A DNA stretch of 64,000 nt. It comes from Mesorhizobium sp. AR07 (lineage in GTDB: Bacteria > Pseudomonadota > Alphaproteobacteria > Rhizobiales > Rhizobiaceae). Shown one piece after another: positions 17,209 to 26,455 of this stretch. The translations under genes and the position numbers were made by a program. The DNA is taken from assembly GCF_024746815.1 (NCBI RefSeq), contig NZ_CP080525.1, positions 5,450,501-5,514,500 of the forward strand, read 5' to 3'. A model generated the notes under the pieces. That model was not told the origin of the DNA and searched no databases. It saw nothing but the letters and a program-made list of their open reading frames with translations. The number at the start of each line of letters is the position of its first letter. Position 1 is the first letter of the stretch.

Positions 17209-18198
17209 ATGGCGGCGCTACGGAATCCGACTGTGGTTTCAAACGGTTACAGCGAGATGCCCGGCGATGGCGAAACCTTGCTGCGCAGCGGTCTCAGCTT
17301 GCGTCACATGCGCATGATCGTCGCGCTCGACGACCATGGCCGGGTGAGCGCGGCGGCGCAGGTCATGAACATTTCGCAGCCGGCGGCCTCGCGCATGATC
17401 AGCGAGATGGAGGCCGTCCTTGAGGTCAAGCTGTGCGAGCGGCTGCCGCGCGGCATCACCTTGACACCCTACGGCAAGGCGCTGGCCAGGCGCGCGCGCT
17501 CGATCCTGCTGGAGATGCGCGAGGTCGACCGCGAGATATCCGAGCTCAAGGCGGGCAAGGGCGGTTCGGTGTTCCTGGGCTCGGTGACGGCGCCGGCGAT
17601 CGAGCTGGCGGTGCCCGCAATTCGCGAAATCCGCCGCATCTATCCGCGCATCGAGATCACCATGCAGGTCGAGACCTCCAACGTTTTGGCACGCGAACTG
17701 ATCGCCACGCGCCATGATTTCATCATTGCGCGCATCCCCGACGATCTCAATCCGCGGCTGTTCGAGTCGCGTGTCATCGGCGTCGAGAAGGCCTGCCTGA
17801 TCGTGCGCCGCGGCCATCCGCTCACCAAGGGCAAGGCGGTGGGGCTGGAAGAGACCGCCGCCTATGACTGGGTTTTCCAGTCGGGCGGTTCGCCCTTGCG
17901 CCAGGCGATGGAGAGCAATTTCCTCAACCGCAACATCGCCTTGCCGGACCGCATCCTCAACACCAGCTCGCTGCTCCTGACCCTGGTCATGGTCGCGCAG
18001 TCCGATGCCATCGCGCCGGTGTCGGTTCAGGTGGCGAAATTCATCCAGAATCCCGACGGGCTGGCCGGCGCCATCGATGTCGTCCAGACCGAGTTCGACA
18101 TCGAGGTGAGACCCTACAGCCTCATCACGGTGAAGAACCGCGTGCTGTCGCCGGCCGCCAAGATGCTGCACGATTTCATTCTGCGAGAGGTGGGATGA
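17209..18198 (+). CDS. gbpR: LysR-family regulator GbpR (galactose-binding protein regulator)
   Basis: 329-residue LysR-type transcription factor. The N-terminal winged helix-turn-helix is visible at about residues 28-85 (MRMIVALDDHGRVSAAAQVM, ISQPAASRMISEMEAVL), followed by the effector-binding domain. GbpR in Agrobacterium controls chvE in response to sugars, and this gene lies directly opposite chvE. The ATG is supported by AAGGAGAGG just upstream; the frame is open further upstream but lacks a ribosome site. Confidence 0.9.
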   Translation: MAALRNPTVVSNGYSEMPGDGETLLRSGLSLRHMRMIVALDDHGRVSAAAQVMNISQPAASRMISEMEAVLEVKLCERLPRGITLTPYGKALARRARSILLEMREVDREISELKAGKGGSVFLGSVTAPAIELAVPAIREIRRIYPRIEITMQVETSNVLARELIATRHDFIIARIPDDLNPRLFESRVIGVEKACLIVRRGHPLTKGKAVGLEETAAYDWVFQSGGSPLRQAMESNFLNRNIALPDRILNTSSLLLTLVMVAQSDAIAPVSVQVAKFIQNPDGLAGAIDVVQTEFDIEVRPYSLITVKNRVLSPAAKMLHDFILREVG

Positions 18199-18202
18199 CG
18201 GC

Positions 18203-18250
18203 TGGAGCGGGTAGCGGGAATCGAACCCGCGCGTTCAGCTTGGGAAGCTG
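18203..18250 (-). tRNA. tRNA-Gly(CCC) 3' half, attachment-site remnant
   Basis: The minus strand contains a tRNA anticodon stem-loop (CAGC-TTCCCAA-GCTG, anticodon CCC), the variable loop, the T arm (GCGGGTTCGATTCCCGC), the 3' acceptor strand and an encoded CCA. The D arm and 5' acceptor strand are missing: homology stops at the base of the anticodon stem and unrelated sequence follows. This is the truncated copy left on the downstream side when an element integrates into a tRNA gene. The intact gene should be at the other end of the island, to the right of this window. Confidence 0.85.
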
Positions 18251-18278
18251 GGTGTAATGCCTATATTTCAGTGGTTTA

Positions 18279-18344
18279 GCTGTAAAACAGGTCGGTTTTT
18301 CACCAGAAACTATCCAATGAAATCAATGGCGCTGTAAAACCGGT
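18279..18344 (+). repeat. Direct repeats near the tRNA scar, possible integrase arm sites
   Basis: GCTGTAAAACAGGT at 18279-18292 and GCTGTAAAACCGGT at 18331-18344 differ by one base and lie 52 bases apart, 30-95 bases inside the tRNA scar. Tyrosine recombinases use short direct repeats of this kind beside the core crossover site. The role is inferred from position only. Confidence 0.5.
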
Positions 18345-18387
18345 AAACACCCCCTGTGGCATAGCCCAAGCCCAACTTGGGCAGCAG

Positions 18388-19012
18388 CTACACTGGCCGC
18401 ACGACGGCACCCGCCGGCATCCGGCCTTCAGCCAGAAGCGGTGCCAGGAATACGTGTAGGCCATCGATGATGGCAGCGAAGTTTCAGGCGCCGCCGTCTC
18501 GCGCCCCCGCGTCAGGAAAGCCCCGCCACTGACCGCTCACCTGTTGCGAAGGCAACGCTCAGCCCTGACGGGATCTTAGCCAGCCTGGCGGTTTGGGCTC
18601 GCTCAAAAGTTAAGCTAATCGGGAGGAACGACGCTCCCTCGAAGCTGAAGGTCCTCCCGACCATCCACAGGTCGTAGAAGTCCTTCATGCGGGTATTGGC
18701 GACGCCACGCTTACCACGGCCTCAAACTTTTCCGCAACGACCGTCTCCGGCGGGTATGCGCGAAGGCGAGGCGGTGGCGAGCCGAGCAGGGCGGGGTATT
18801 CAAGCTAGGCCGGTGCCGGCGTTACCACGTCACCGAAACCGACGTCGATGCCGCCCTGGCGGCGCACAGGTGCGCCGGCAATCGTCACGGCTGACACGAA
18901 CGCCGGCATACTCCGCGTCATTGCGGCTCGGCTCGGCAGTAAGTCCAGCGATGTCGAACTCGACGCCGTCATCCCGCACAGGTGTCGAGCAGAATTTACC
19001 CGTCCTTCGAGA
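18388..19012 (-). pseudogene. AbiEii-type nucleotidyltransferase toxin, decayed remnant
   Basis: Pieces of one protein appear in order across shifted frames: DDGVEFDIAGLTAEPSRNDA and YAGVRV, then IDVGFGDVVTPAPA followed by a stop, LEYPALLGSPPPRLRAYP and ETVVAEKFEAVV, then after a frameshift VANTRMKDFYDLWMVGRTFS, and finally FAAIIDGLHVFLAPLL. These match the nucleotidyl transferase AbiEii/AbiGii toxin family (DIGFGD, YP.ETVIAEKFEA, SRMKDFYDLW) from the type IV AbiE toxin-antitoxin system. The N-terminus and the antitoxin gene are not visible. The remnant lies immediately inside the tRNA scar. Confidence 0.8.
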
Positions 19013-19327
19013 TCCGGAAGCATGTGGGACGAACTGCCGGTGACGACTATGGGACGTTACGATCGCGGCGAAGGCGGCTGCGATTGGACGTTTGCTGCGG
19101 TATGAGTTTTGAACATCGGCATAGTCGGTGGAAGGACGATTCCATCGCTGGCGCTGTTGGCGGATGCAAATTCCGGGGACCGCGTGCCAGCCAACGGAAC
19201 GGCTTCCAAAAATAAACCTTCTGCCTTCGGCGGCTCCGACCGACGGAACGCTATAGAGCAATTAGGAAGGCTCGGTCAGGGCCGTCCTACACGCAGGCAC
19301 TTCGCCTGCTCTTGAAGGAGATCGATC
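19013..19327. other. Gene-free stretch before the 335-residue hypothetical gene
   Basis: I see no convincing coding frame or structured RNA here. The last bases hold AAGGAGA, the ribosome site for the next gene. Confidence 0.5.
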
Positions 19328-20335
19328 TTGGCTTACGACCCAGGAGCATTCGCGAAACGGTTAGAGGACCTTATCACAGCCCGGAATCTAATAATGCCAG
19401 GTCTTCTTCAGCGCGAGCACGAACTCCTGACCAAGAAGTGGTTCGACTATCGGTTTCTGTCGCCTCTCGACGCCACGCTGCTATTTGGTGAAATCTATCG
19501 AAAAGCCTTGCGTGCGTTTGTCCGTGCCAACATCGATCGCGAGTTGTCGGAGCATGTCGATGGGGTCAAGGCGAACCCGCCTTCCGAACCTGCCGGCTGG
19601 TTCACGCAGCTTTGGATCGCAAGGCAAAGGGCGGACGAACTCGGCGTGCCCTATGATCAATTCATGGAGTTCTCATTTCATTTTTCGGGTAGGAGGACTC
19701 GATCACGGAACCCCCTACCTTTGCAGCTTCATGCAAACGATAGGACGAAAGTCGCTTGGCATGCCCAGTTCGAAAAGTTCAAACTCGACCGAGGGCCTTT
19801 TTCCGTATGGCCAGGGTCTGACCTGGCTCAGTATCAAATCGACCATGATCGCGGTCTCCCGGCGCAAACAAACTTCCGCGAGGTCCTGATCGCGGTTGTT
19901 CAAAACAACGCGAAGCGCTGGTCGGACGTGATAGCCCGTCACTGTCTTTCTCAGAGGCAACTGCCACTTCGCACTGTGCTTCGGATCATGCCAGCCGACC
20001 AGCGTCGCAACTCGCTCAAAACAGCTGTTGACGAAACGAGGAGCGGGATGTGGGGAACTCGAAACTCCGTCAAACCGGATGACGCCGAATTTCTGCAGAG
20101 CTGCTTAGGTATGCAGAACTCTTCAACAGAACATTCTCTTCAATGCTGCTCCTGTCCAGACCGCATCAGATGCAAGCTTATTGCCACCAAGATAGACGCC
20201 CTCGCGAAACGTCGATTTGGATCGGCTTCACCGGTGCTCGATGCGCGTCGGGCAGCAGGTGCGGCCAGAGTCGCGAAACACCGTGCCAAGATGGCAGTCT
20301 CTCGAACCGGAGGAAATGTGAGAGGGTGTGTGTAA
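19328..20335 (+). CDS. Hypothetical protein with C-terminal cysteine cluster
   Basis: 335 residues, not recognised. A TTG start is supported by AAGGAGA six bases upstream. The first 130 residues are mixed helical with LLQREHELLTKKWFDYRFLS and DATLLFGEIYRKALRAFVRA. The C-terminal part has a cysteine-rich stretch (near residue 270: CLGMQ...CCSCPDRIRC) that could bind a metal, then an Ala/Arg-rich basic tail. Its position next to the integration scar fits an island maintenance or cargo gene, but nothing in it shows a function. Confidence 0.6.
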   Translation: MAYDPGAFAKRLEDLITARNLIMPGLLQREHELLTKKWFDYRFLSPLDATLLFGEIYRKALRAFVRANIDRELSEHVDGVKANPPSEPAGWFTQLWIARQRADELGVPYDQFMEFSFHFSGRRTRSRNPLPLQLHANDRTKVAWHAQFEKFKLDRGPFSVWPGSDLAQYQIDHDRGLPAQTNFREVLIAVVQNNAKRWSDVIARHCLSQRQLPLRTVLRIMPADQRRNSLKTAVDETRSGMWGTRNSVKPDDAEFLQSCLGMQNSSTEHSLQCCSCPDRIRCKLIATKIDALAKRRFGSASPVLDARRAAGAARVAKHRAKMAVSRTGGNVRGCV

Positions 20336-20448
20336 CGCTTCCCTAATCTTTCTTTCTTCCTTACTTACTTACCTACTTACTTATTCCTTTAGGGGGGCGT
20401 TACATGGATAGCATGCTCCGGTCCAGAAAGAATTCAGCACGTGAGTCG

Positions 20449-23400
20449 TTACGCGACGGCACTGTCGTTGATTTCTTGAATTCTCGAAAAGAGCTGCGCC
20501 ACACGACCTTCGTCGAACACCTGCTCCGGTCCCGTAGGCGCAACGTCGGTGAAGGGTGGCTCATAGAGCAGGCTTGGGTCCATCGTGCCCTGGTCGGTCA
20601 GGTGCTCGATGATCATGCCTACGAACTCGATCTGCGCGGCCGACGCTATCCCTGCGGACAGGAACTCGCCAAAGGCTTCCGAGACGGCTACGCGGTCCAG
20701 CCCGACCAACGAGCGCACAAACCCACCGAAGCCCCGGCTGGTCTCGCGGGCGCGCTCGATATCTCCAGCATTCCCGACGCCTGCGTCCAACAGCATCTTT
20801 TCCAGTTCGGCCAGGTCGCTGGTCGTAAGCGGTTTGCCCTGCCTCAGTTTGTGCAGCACGAGGTGGTCCTCATGCTTCCTCAGGAAGTGGCGTGCCTTCT
20901 GCTTGAAACGCGTAAAATCCGCCTCGCCAACCTGCGGTAGGTCAATCTCCTCACCAGTCCCAATCTCGTCGGCGAAGTTCGAATAGACAATGGCCTTACG
21001 GCCCTTTTCGATGTGCTGGATCAGATTGCGCAGGCGCAGCCGCACCAGCTCCAGCAATGGAACGGCAATGCCCTCCCACCACTCGGCGGTCTGGATCTCC
21101 TCGATGAGCGCGGCCTGGGCTGCGATGCCCGGAATGGCCGTCTGGTCTTCAAGGGCGGATGCAATGTCCAGAAGCTGTTTCTTCAACGTGTCGAAACGCT
21201 TCGAGCCTTTCAGCAGCGCAAGCTCCAGCTGGAACATCACCAGGTCGAAGCGCTTCGCTTCCTCGGTCCCGAGTTCACGAGACGACGGAAGCGGCGCAAT
21301 GTCGCCCACCAGTTCGTCGCGCGCCTCGTCATCAATGTCATTCCAGGCCTGGTCGGCCTGGTATTTCTCGACCGTGCGACGCTTCTGGCGCACGATGAAG
21401 TTCTCCAGGTTCAGGCCAGCGACGGTGTCGCGCAGAACGGCTAGTGCGCTGGTGCGCACCTCTTCCACGCTCGGCGGATCTACCCGATTGCCGGGCGCCT
21501 CGTAAGGTTGCTGCTCGGGCGCGGCAAAGCCGCCGGCCCTGCCATCGTTCTCATTCAATGCACGCACAAGATCGAGCCGGGCAGCGAACAGGCGGGTCGA
21601 AAGGGACTTTGCAGCGCTCGCTTCCTTGATCTCCGGATTGGCGCCAAAGAATTCGAGATTCTGGCAATAGTCGAAGACGCGGAAGAATTCCTTGTCCTGG
21701 CCGGGACCGAACAAGTCGGGGCAGAGACGCGTGCCGCGGCCCATCATCTGCCAGAACTTCGTCTTCGACCGAACCTGCTTGAAGAAAACGAGATTGACCA
21801 CCTCTGGCACATCAATGCCGGTGTCGAGCATGTCGACAGAGATGGCGATATGCGGAGCCTTGTCCTTCTTCGAGAAGTCGTCGATCAGCGTCTGCGCGTA
21901 GGCGCCGCTCTCATAGGTGATGACGCGGGCAAAATGTCCAGCAAGCGAAGGATAGGCCGCGTTGAAGCGAGCTTCGATATAAACAGCATGCGCCTGGTTC
22001 TTGGCGAAGATGATGGTTTTGCCGAGCCGATCACCGCCTTCGACCTTCAACCCGTTCTGCATCAGGTGCGCGATAACCTGGTCGACGGTGTCCTGGTTGA
22101 AAAGGCGCTTGTTCACCTCGGTCGCCTCGACCATATCGGGGATTTCGTCCTCGCCCCATTCCAGCAAGTCCCACTGGTCCTTCTCCTCTTCGGAGAGATC
22201 GTCGTAGCGCAAGCCGGAGCGCACGATCTTCAGCGGCACGGAGATCGCCACAGGCGGCACTAGATGGCCGTCGGCGACAGCTTCTTCGAGGCTATAGGCG
22301 TCGGTCGGCACGCCGTCTTCCAGGTCGAACAGCGAATAAGTGTTCTTGTCGATCTCGTCCTTGGGCGTCGCCGTCAGCCCTACGAGGAAGCTGTCGAAAT
22401 ACTCGAAGATAGCGCGATAGCGCTGGTAGACCGAGCGATGCGCCTCGTCGATGATGATGAGGTCGAAATGGCCGGGGCCGAACTTCGCCTTGCCCTCCTG
22501 CCTGCCATCGATGAGGTTCATCATCGTCGGATAGGTCGAGAGGAACACGCGGCCCTCGCTGGTGCGTTCGGTGACCAGATTGACTGGCGCCGAATCTGGC
22601 AAATGCGCCTTGAATGCGCCGGCGGCCTGGTTCACCAGCGCGACACGGTCGGCGAGGAACAGCGCTCGTTTCACCCAGCCGGCGCGCATCAGCAGATCGA
22701 CCAGCGCGATCACCGTGCGCGTCTTGCCTGAGCCGGTGGCCATCACCAGCAGTGCCTTGCGCTCGCCCTCGTCCTCGAAGGCCTTGGCGATGGCACGGAT
22801 GGCGCGTTGCTGGTAGGGCCGCCTGTCGCCGGCGATCTTCGTGTTGAGCTTCGTCTCGGCGAGCTTCTTTCGGCTCGTGCGACGCTGGATCAGGAGCTCC
22901 AACTCGTCACGCTTGTAGAAGCCGCCGATTTGGCGAGGCGGATAGCGCACATCGTCCCATATCCAGTGCTCATAGCCGTTCGAGTAGAAAATCACCGGTC
23001 GCTGGCCGTAACGCGCCTCCAGCCTGTCGGCATAGAGTTTTGCCTGCTGCTGGCCCTGGCGCGCATCCTTGCGCGTGCGCTTGGCCTCAACTAGTCCGAG
23101 CGGCTTGCCGTCGGCGCCCCACAGCACATAGTCGACGAAGCCGACGCCTTCATTGTTCGGCATGCCTTCCACGCGGAATTCGAGATCTTCCGGCTTGTCG
23201 AGCGCCCAGCCGGCTTCGCGCAGCAGCAGATCAATGTAGCGGTCGCGCGTCTCAGCCTCGTTGTAGTCATGTGTAGACGGCGTCGCCTCGGCGGCATGCC
23301 GGGCGGCTGCCACTTCGGCACGCAGGCGCTGCAATTCGGCGTCTAGGTTCTGCCGGTCGGAAAGCAGCTTGGTCAACTCGCCGCCCTTGGCGTCGAGTTC

Positions 23401-23877
23401 GGCTTGCTGCGCCTTCAGATGCGCGAAAGCCTTCTTTAGCGTCTCGTCACGGCGCGCCAGCAACGAGGCGTCGAAGGAGAGACCCTCTGGCGGCTTAGCC
23501 TTGCGCGCATAGGTGCGCGCCAGCCAGAAACAGACGTGGAACAGTTCCTTGACCGCGCCAGCAGCATCGCCTGGTCGGATGGTCTTTTCCTCGTGCACGG
23601 CGCGATTGCGCAGCGTGTTGATGAACTTTGCCTTGGCGAACACGGCCTCGCCTGCTGCGCGGCGAAAGCTCGGCTCGTGGAGCAGTGCCGAGATGTTATC
23701 CTGATAGGGCAGCTTCAGGCCAGGGTCGGCGCGGAACGCCCATTTGACGGCGAGCTCAACTGTCTTGCCGGCGAAGAACGCCGCTGCCGTCGGCGACACG
23801 CCCGCCTGCCGCTCAGCCTCCACTGCAGCCTCGTGGACCGTTGGAAACTCAGTAGCAAGGAAGGTGAAGTTAGACAT
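20449..23877 (-). CDS. hsdR: Type I restriction enzyme R subunit (HsdR) with N-terminal DUF4145/HEPN-like domain
   Basis: 1142-residue motor and nuclease subunit. It has an N-terminal helical DUF4145-like region with an R-x4-H motif (RNRAVH, residues 90-95) and a coiled coil near 130-190. The nuclease core follows (VDYVLWG...LGLVEAKRT, the D...ExK pattern), then an SF2 helicase with Walker A ATGSGKTRT, IIIDEAHRS and VGLTATP, and a C-terminal EcoEI-type region. The ATG giving MSNFTFLATEFP overlaps the preceding stop as TGATG, which indicates coupled translation. It is the last gene of the hsd operon. Confidence 0.93.
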   Translation of the reverse strand: MSNFTFLATEFPTVHEAAVEAERQAGVSPTAAAFFAGKTVELAVKWAFRADPGLKLPYQDNISALLHEPSFRRAAGEAVFAKAKFINTLRNRAVHEEKTIRPGDAAGAVKELFHVCFWLARTYARKAKPPEGLSFDASLLARRDETLKKAFAHLKAQQAELDAKGGELTKLLSDRQNLDAELQRLRAEVAAARHAAEATPSTHDYNEAETRDRYIDLLLREAGWALDKPEDLEFRVEGMPNNEGVGFVDYVLWGADGKPLGLVEAKRTRKDARQGQQQAKLYADRLEARYGQRPVIFYSNGYEHWIWDDVRYPPRQIGGFYKRDELELLIQRRTSRKKLAETKLNTKIAGDRRPYQQRAIRAIAKAFEDEGERKALLVMATGSGKTRTVIALVDLLMRAGWVKRALFLADRVALVNQAAGAFKAHLPDSAPVNLVTERTSEGRVFLSTYPTMMNLIDGRQEGKAKFGPGHFDLIIIDEAHRSVYQRYRAIFEYFDSFLVGLTATPKDEIDKNTYSLFDLEDGVPTDAYSLEEAVADGHLVPPVAISVPLKIVRSGLRYDDLSEEEKDQWDLLEWGEDEIPDMVEATEVNKRLFNQDTVDQVIAHLMQNGLKVEGGDRLGKTIIFAKNQAHAVYIEARFNAAYPSLAGHFARVITYESGAYAQTLIDDFSKKDKAPHIAISVDMLDTGIDVPEVVNLVFFKQVRSKTKFWQMMGRGTRLCPDLFGPGQDKEFFRVFDYCQNLEFFGANPEIKEASAAKSLSTRLFAARLDLVRALNENDGRAGGFAAPEQQPYEAPGNRVDPPSVEEVRTSALAVLRDTVAGLNLENFIVRQKRRTVEKYQADQAWNDIDDEARDELVGDIAPLPSSRELGTEEAKRFDLVMFQLELALLKGSKRFDTLKKQLLDIASALEDQTAIPGIAAQAALIEEIQTAEWWEGIAVPLLELVRLRLRNLIQHIEKGRKAIVYSNFADEIGTGEEIDLPQVGEADFTRFKQKARHFLRKHEDHLVLHKLRQGKPLTTSDLAELEKMLLDAGVGNAGDIERARETSRGFGGFVRSLVGLDRVAVSEAFGEFLSAGIASAAQIEFVGMIIEHLTDQGTMDPSLLYEPPFTDVAPTGPEQVFDEGRVAQLFSRIQEINDSAVA

Positions 23878-24406
23878 CACAGCACCTGTGGCAGCCGGGG
23901 AAAATGCTTCGCAAAGGCTTCTCTGACCGGCGGCCAATCGGCTCGGAAGAGCGGTGCGTTGGAATTGACTATGTTCATCACATCGTAGCCGGCAGCACGC
24001 AGTTCTTGAGCAAGCTTGCGTTCCAATGCTGCCGTTCGATCGCGATAGGGAATGTGAAGGTCGAGCGCCAACTGCCAATGTGGCGCAGTTCTGTAGGCAA
24101 ATTCTGGGTGCGATTGACTTCCGGGAAGATGGGACCGTAGGAGAACATACGAAATCTCTCGTATGAGTGGATTTCGCGGTTCTTGAACCTGTCCTCTAAG
24201 TGGCGGAGCAAAGCATTGGTGTTATCAGCATCGCCAAGGTGCTGCCCCATCCTACGATACACAGACGAGGCGTAAGGACTCGAGTTGTCTCCGGTGCGGC
24301 CGACATAAAGAACCTCGTCAGCTTCGACTTTCACTTCCCAGACGTAAAGCCAAAAACCCCTCTCGGTCATACCGCCAGGTAGATCTAGCTCGTAGATCGA
24401 CGGCAT
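23877..24406 (-). pseudogene. GIY-YIG-like protein, frameshifted
   Basis: Two adjacent frames give one protein of about 175 residues. The first part starts MPSIYELDLPGGMTERGFW after GGGGAGGG and contains VLYVGRTGDNSS and YRRMGQHLG, resembling a GIY-YIG nuclease core with LYV/YVG in place of the consensus. Around 24105-24125 the coding continues one frame over as SHPEFAYRTAPHWQLALDLH and ends QVL directly at the hsdR start (TGATG). A single-base indel, a sequencing error, or real recoding could explain this. It lies within the hsd operon between the DUF3883 gene and hsdR. Confidence 0.7.
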
Positions 24407-24482
24407 CTGCCCTCCCCAACTTAGTTTTTTTCGCAACCCCAAATACTAGCTATAGTTTTTTGAGTTCAGATAGCAATTGCCT

Positions 24483-25316
24483 TCAGAACTGTGCTCGCCA
24501 GGTCGCGGCCTTCAGCAGCACGGATCTGTCCAGCGGTGGCGTGAGTTCGAAGGCGCGCGGCTCGCGGGCGAAGTCGAACAGTCGCACAAGTCGAAAAGCA
24601 TCCGGCCGCTCCTCCGAAAAGGCTCGTTCGTTCTCCGAAAGCAGGAACGGGGTCTGCTTGTGCCCGGTGGTGGTCTTCACCTCGATAAGCCGCTCGCTGC
24701 CTGCTGGATCGAACGAGCGAATGTCATAGCCGGCGCCGTCGCCATCCTCCACTGACACCCAGCGCACCTTCCGGGCAAGATCATCGCGCCCGGCCACGCG
24801 CAAGCCAGACTGCTCGGCAAAGAAGATGCGTTCCTCGCCGCTCTTGCCCAATTGTCGGTTGCGGGCGTCTCGGAGTGCCGGATCAAACTTCCGCACGATC
24901 CGCTCCAGCACGGCTGGCACGGCTTCGAAAGCTGCAACAGGCGGCGCCTCGAAGAAGATTGGTTGAGGCTCGTGCAAGTCAAGCGCGGGCGCTGTCGGTA
25001 TCGGGTTTTCGAAAAGCGTTGGATCGCGGGCGATATGGCGCTCGACGCCGTCGACCAGTGCGCGCTGGAAGTTTGCCATTGGTTTGTAGCCAGCGATCCA
25101 CGACATGCTGAGCTGATAGAGCACCGCGCTGATGTTCTGGTGCTTGAATTCGATCGAGCCGCGGCTGCGGCCAGTCAATTCCTGGAGCTGGGCGTTGCGC
25201 CGCGCTTTGACGAATGGACGGCCCGTCAACTCCAACGACCGCATGTCGAAATAGTCACCGACGATCAGGTCGATTTCGCGGTCGCTCCAGTCGGTTCCGG
25301 CGAGCGCAACGGACAT
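24483..25316 (-). CDS. DUF3883 domain protein in the hsd operon
   Basis: 277-residue protein. The C-terminal third (residues about 175-260) carries the DUF3883 pattern: GKSGEERIFFAEQ, VEDGDGAGYDIRSFD, ERLIEVKTTTGHKQTPF. The D...E-V-K arrangement fits a PD-(D/E)xK-like nuclease fold. The N-terminal part contains VGDYFDMRSLELTGRPFVKA. DUF3883 proteins are frequent companions of restriction systems. The ATG starts 2 bases after the hsdS stop, so it belongs to that operon. Confidence 0.85.
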   Translation of the reverse strand: MSVALAGTDWSDREIDLIVGDYFDMRSLELTGRPFVKARRNAQLQELTGRSRGSIEFKHQNISAVLYQLSMSWIAGYKPMANFQRALVDGVERHIARDPTLFENPIPTAPALDLHEPQPIFFEAPPVAAFEAVPAVLERIVRKFDPALRDARNRQLGKSGEERIFFAEQSGLRVAGRDDLARKVRWVSVEDGDGAGYDIRSFDPAGSERLIEVKTTTGHKQTPFLLSENERAFSEERPDAFRLVRLFDFAREPRAFELTPPLDRSVLLKAATWRAQF

Positions 25317-25318
25317 AG

Positions 25319-26455
25319 CTAAAGCTGGCCCAAGAATGCGCAGGATTGGAGGGAGGAAAAGAGGGCTTCCAGATACTGGTTCGCTTTTGATTGCGGACCG
25401 CAAATCCGATGAACTTCCTTAACAGCTTTCTCAAAACTCTGCTGATCATCGAGGTCAGGAACTGCTATTTCCACGGGATATATCCTTCCTCCGGAAATCA
25501 ATGGTTGGGCAGATCGACCTGCGTATTGGTTGAAGTTTGCTTGCCTTAACGCCGCAGCAAGATAGAGCAGCGACATTGGTCTTTTGATCTCGGATACGTA
25601 AAGAGCGTTGTCCGTCACCCAGCTAGTAGGATCCGTTATATGAACGGCTCCGCAATACACACCGACGCGACCTAATACGATCTTTGGCTCTTCAAACATA
25701 AAGCGATCATGATAGCCGTTGACACCGTTGCCGCCATAGACTGGATAGCGACCGTCAGGAGCCATATCTTTGGCGACTAACCCGTTGCCGCTTCTTACTC
25801 GAATTAAATCGCCGAGCGGGATTCGCGCGAGATTCAGCGGATTGGTATTAGGGTCGCCAAACATCTCAAGAAGAATTGACTGCGTGAGGCTTTCGAGCAA
25901 TTCGATGGCGTGCCTGCACTTGCGGCGCAGCGCATCCGCCTTATCCAAGATTGCCGCGATCTGCCGCTGTTCGTCGAGCGGCGGGAGTGGAAATTCATAA
26001 CGAGCGAGATCTTGGCCGGTGAAATGTTTGATTGTTGCGCCGGTGTGGTAGTCCTCAAGTCCGCCGTTGTGGTAGTCGTAAAATAGGCGGTGGATCAAAT
26101 AGTTAGCGTCTAGTCGCGGGCCGACCCTGACTCGGTGGCATGCTTTCTGGAAGATTATGCCATCTGAGTCCCCTTTCCAATGTGCCGCCCTCCCAGCCTC
26201 GCCGCCTTCGCAAATTAGGACATCGCCGTCGCGGATTTCATATTTGTGAACGTCTTTCTCCTCGACCAGAATCTCCTGCAGATCCGAGAGATCAAAGTCG
26301 AACCATCGGATGTTCGGATTCCTAAGATAGCGGCGCGGAACGCCTGTGTTTTTCTCCTTGTCGAGCATCTTTCCAAGTCGATGCTCCGCAATGTCACCAA
26401 GACGGACACGCGGCCATTTAAATAAAGGAGCGGCCTTTGGGAGATGGATGTTCAC
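25319..26455 (-). CDS. hsdS: Type I restriction-modification specificity subunit
   Basis: 378-residue DNA recognition subunit with two target-recognition domains, each followed by a conserved helical spacer: FPLPPLDEQRQIAAILDKAD near residue 160 after the first domain, and PVEIAVPDLDDQQSFEKAVK near the C-terminus after the second. It sets the sequence bound by both HsdM and HsdR. It overlaps the hsdM stop by 4 bases (ATGA). The recognition domains are the part that varies between strains, so the target site cannot be predicted. Confidence 0.95.
   Translation of the reverse strand: MNIHLPKAAPLFKWPRVRLGDIAEHRLGKMLDKEKNTGVPRRYLRNPNIRWFDFDLSDLQEILVEEKDVHKYEIRDGDVLICEGGEAGRAAHWKGDSDGIIFQKACHRVRVGPRLDANYLIHRLFYDYHNGGLEDYHTGATIKHFTGQDLARYEFPLPPLDEQRQIAAILDKADALRRKCRHAIELLESLTQSILLEMFGDPNTNPLNLARIPLGDLIRVRSGNGLVAKDMAPDGRYPVYGGNGVNGYHDRFMFEEPKIVLGRVGVYCGAVHITDPTSWVTDNALYVSEIKRPMSLLYLAAALRQANFNQYAGRSAQPLISGGRIYPVEIAVPDLDDQQSFEKAVKEVHRICGPQSKANQYLEALFSSLQSCAFLGQL

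Noticed and set aside
20404..23988. Plus-strand frames opposite hsdR
   Set aside because: They are antisense to a gene with complete helicase and nuclease motifs.
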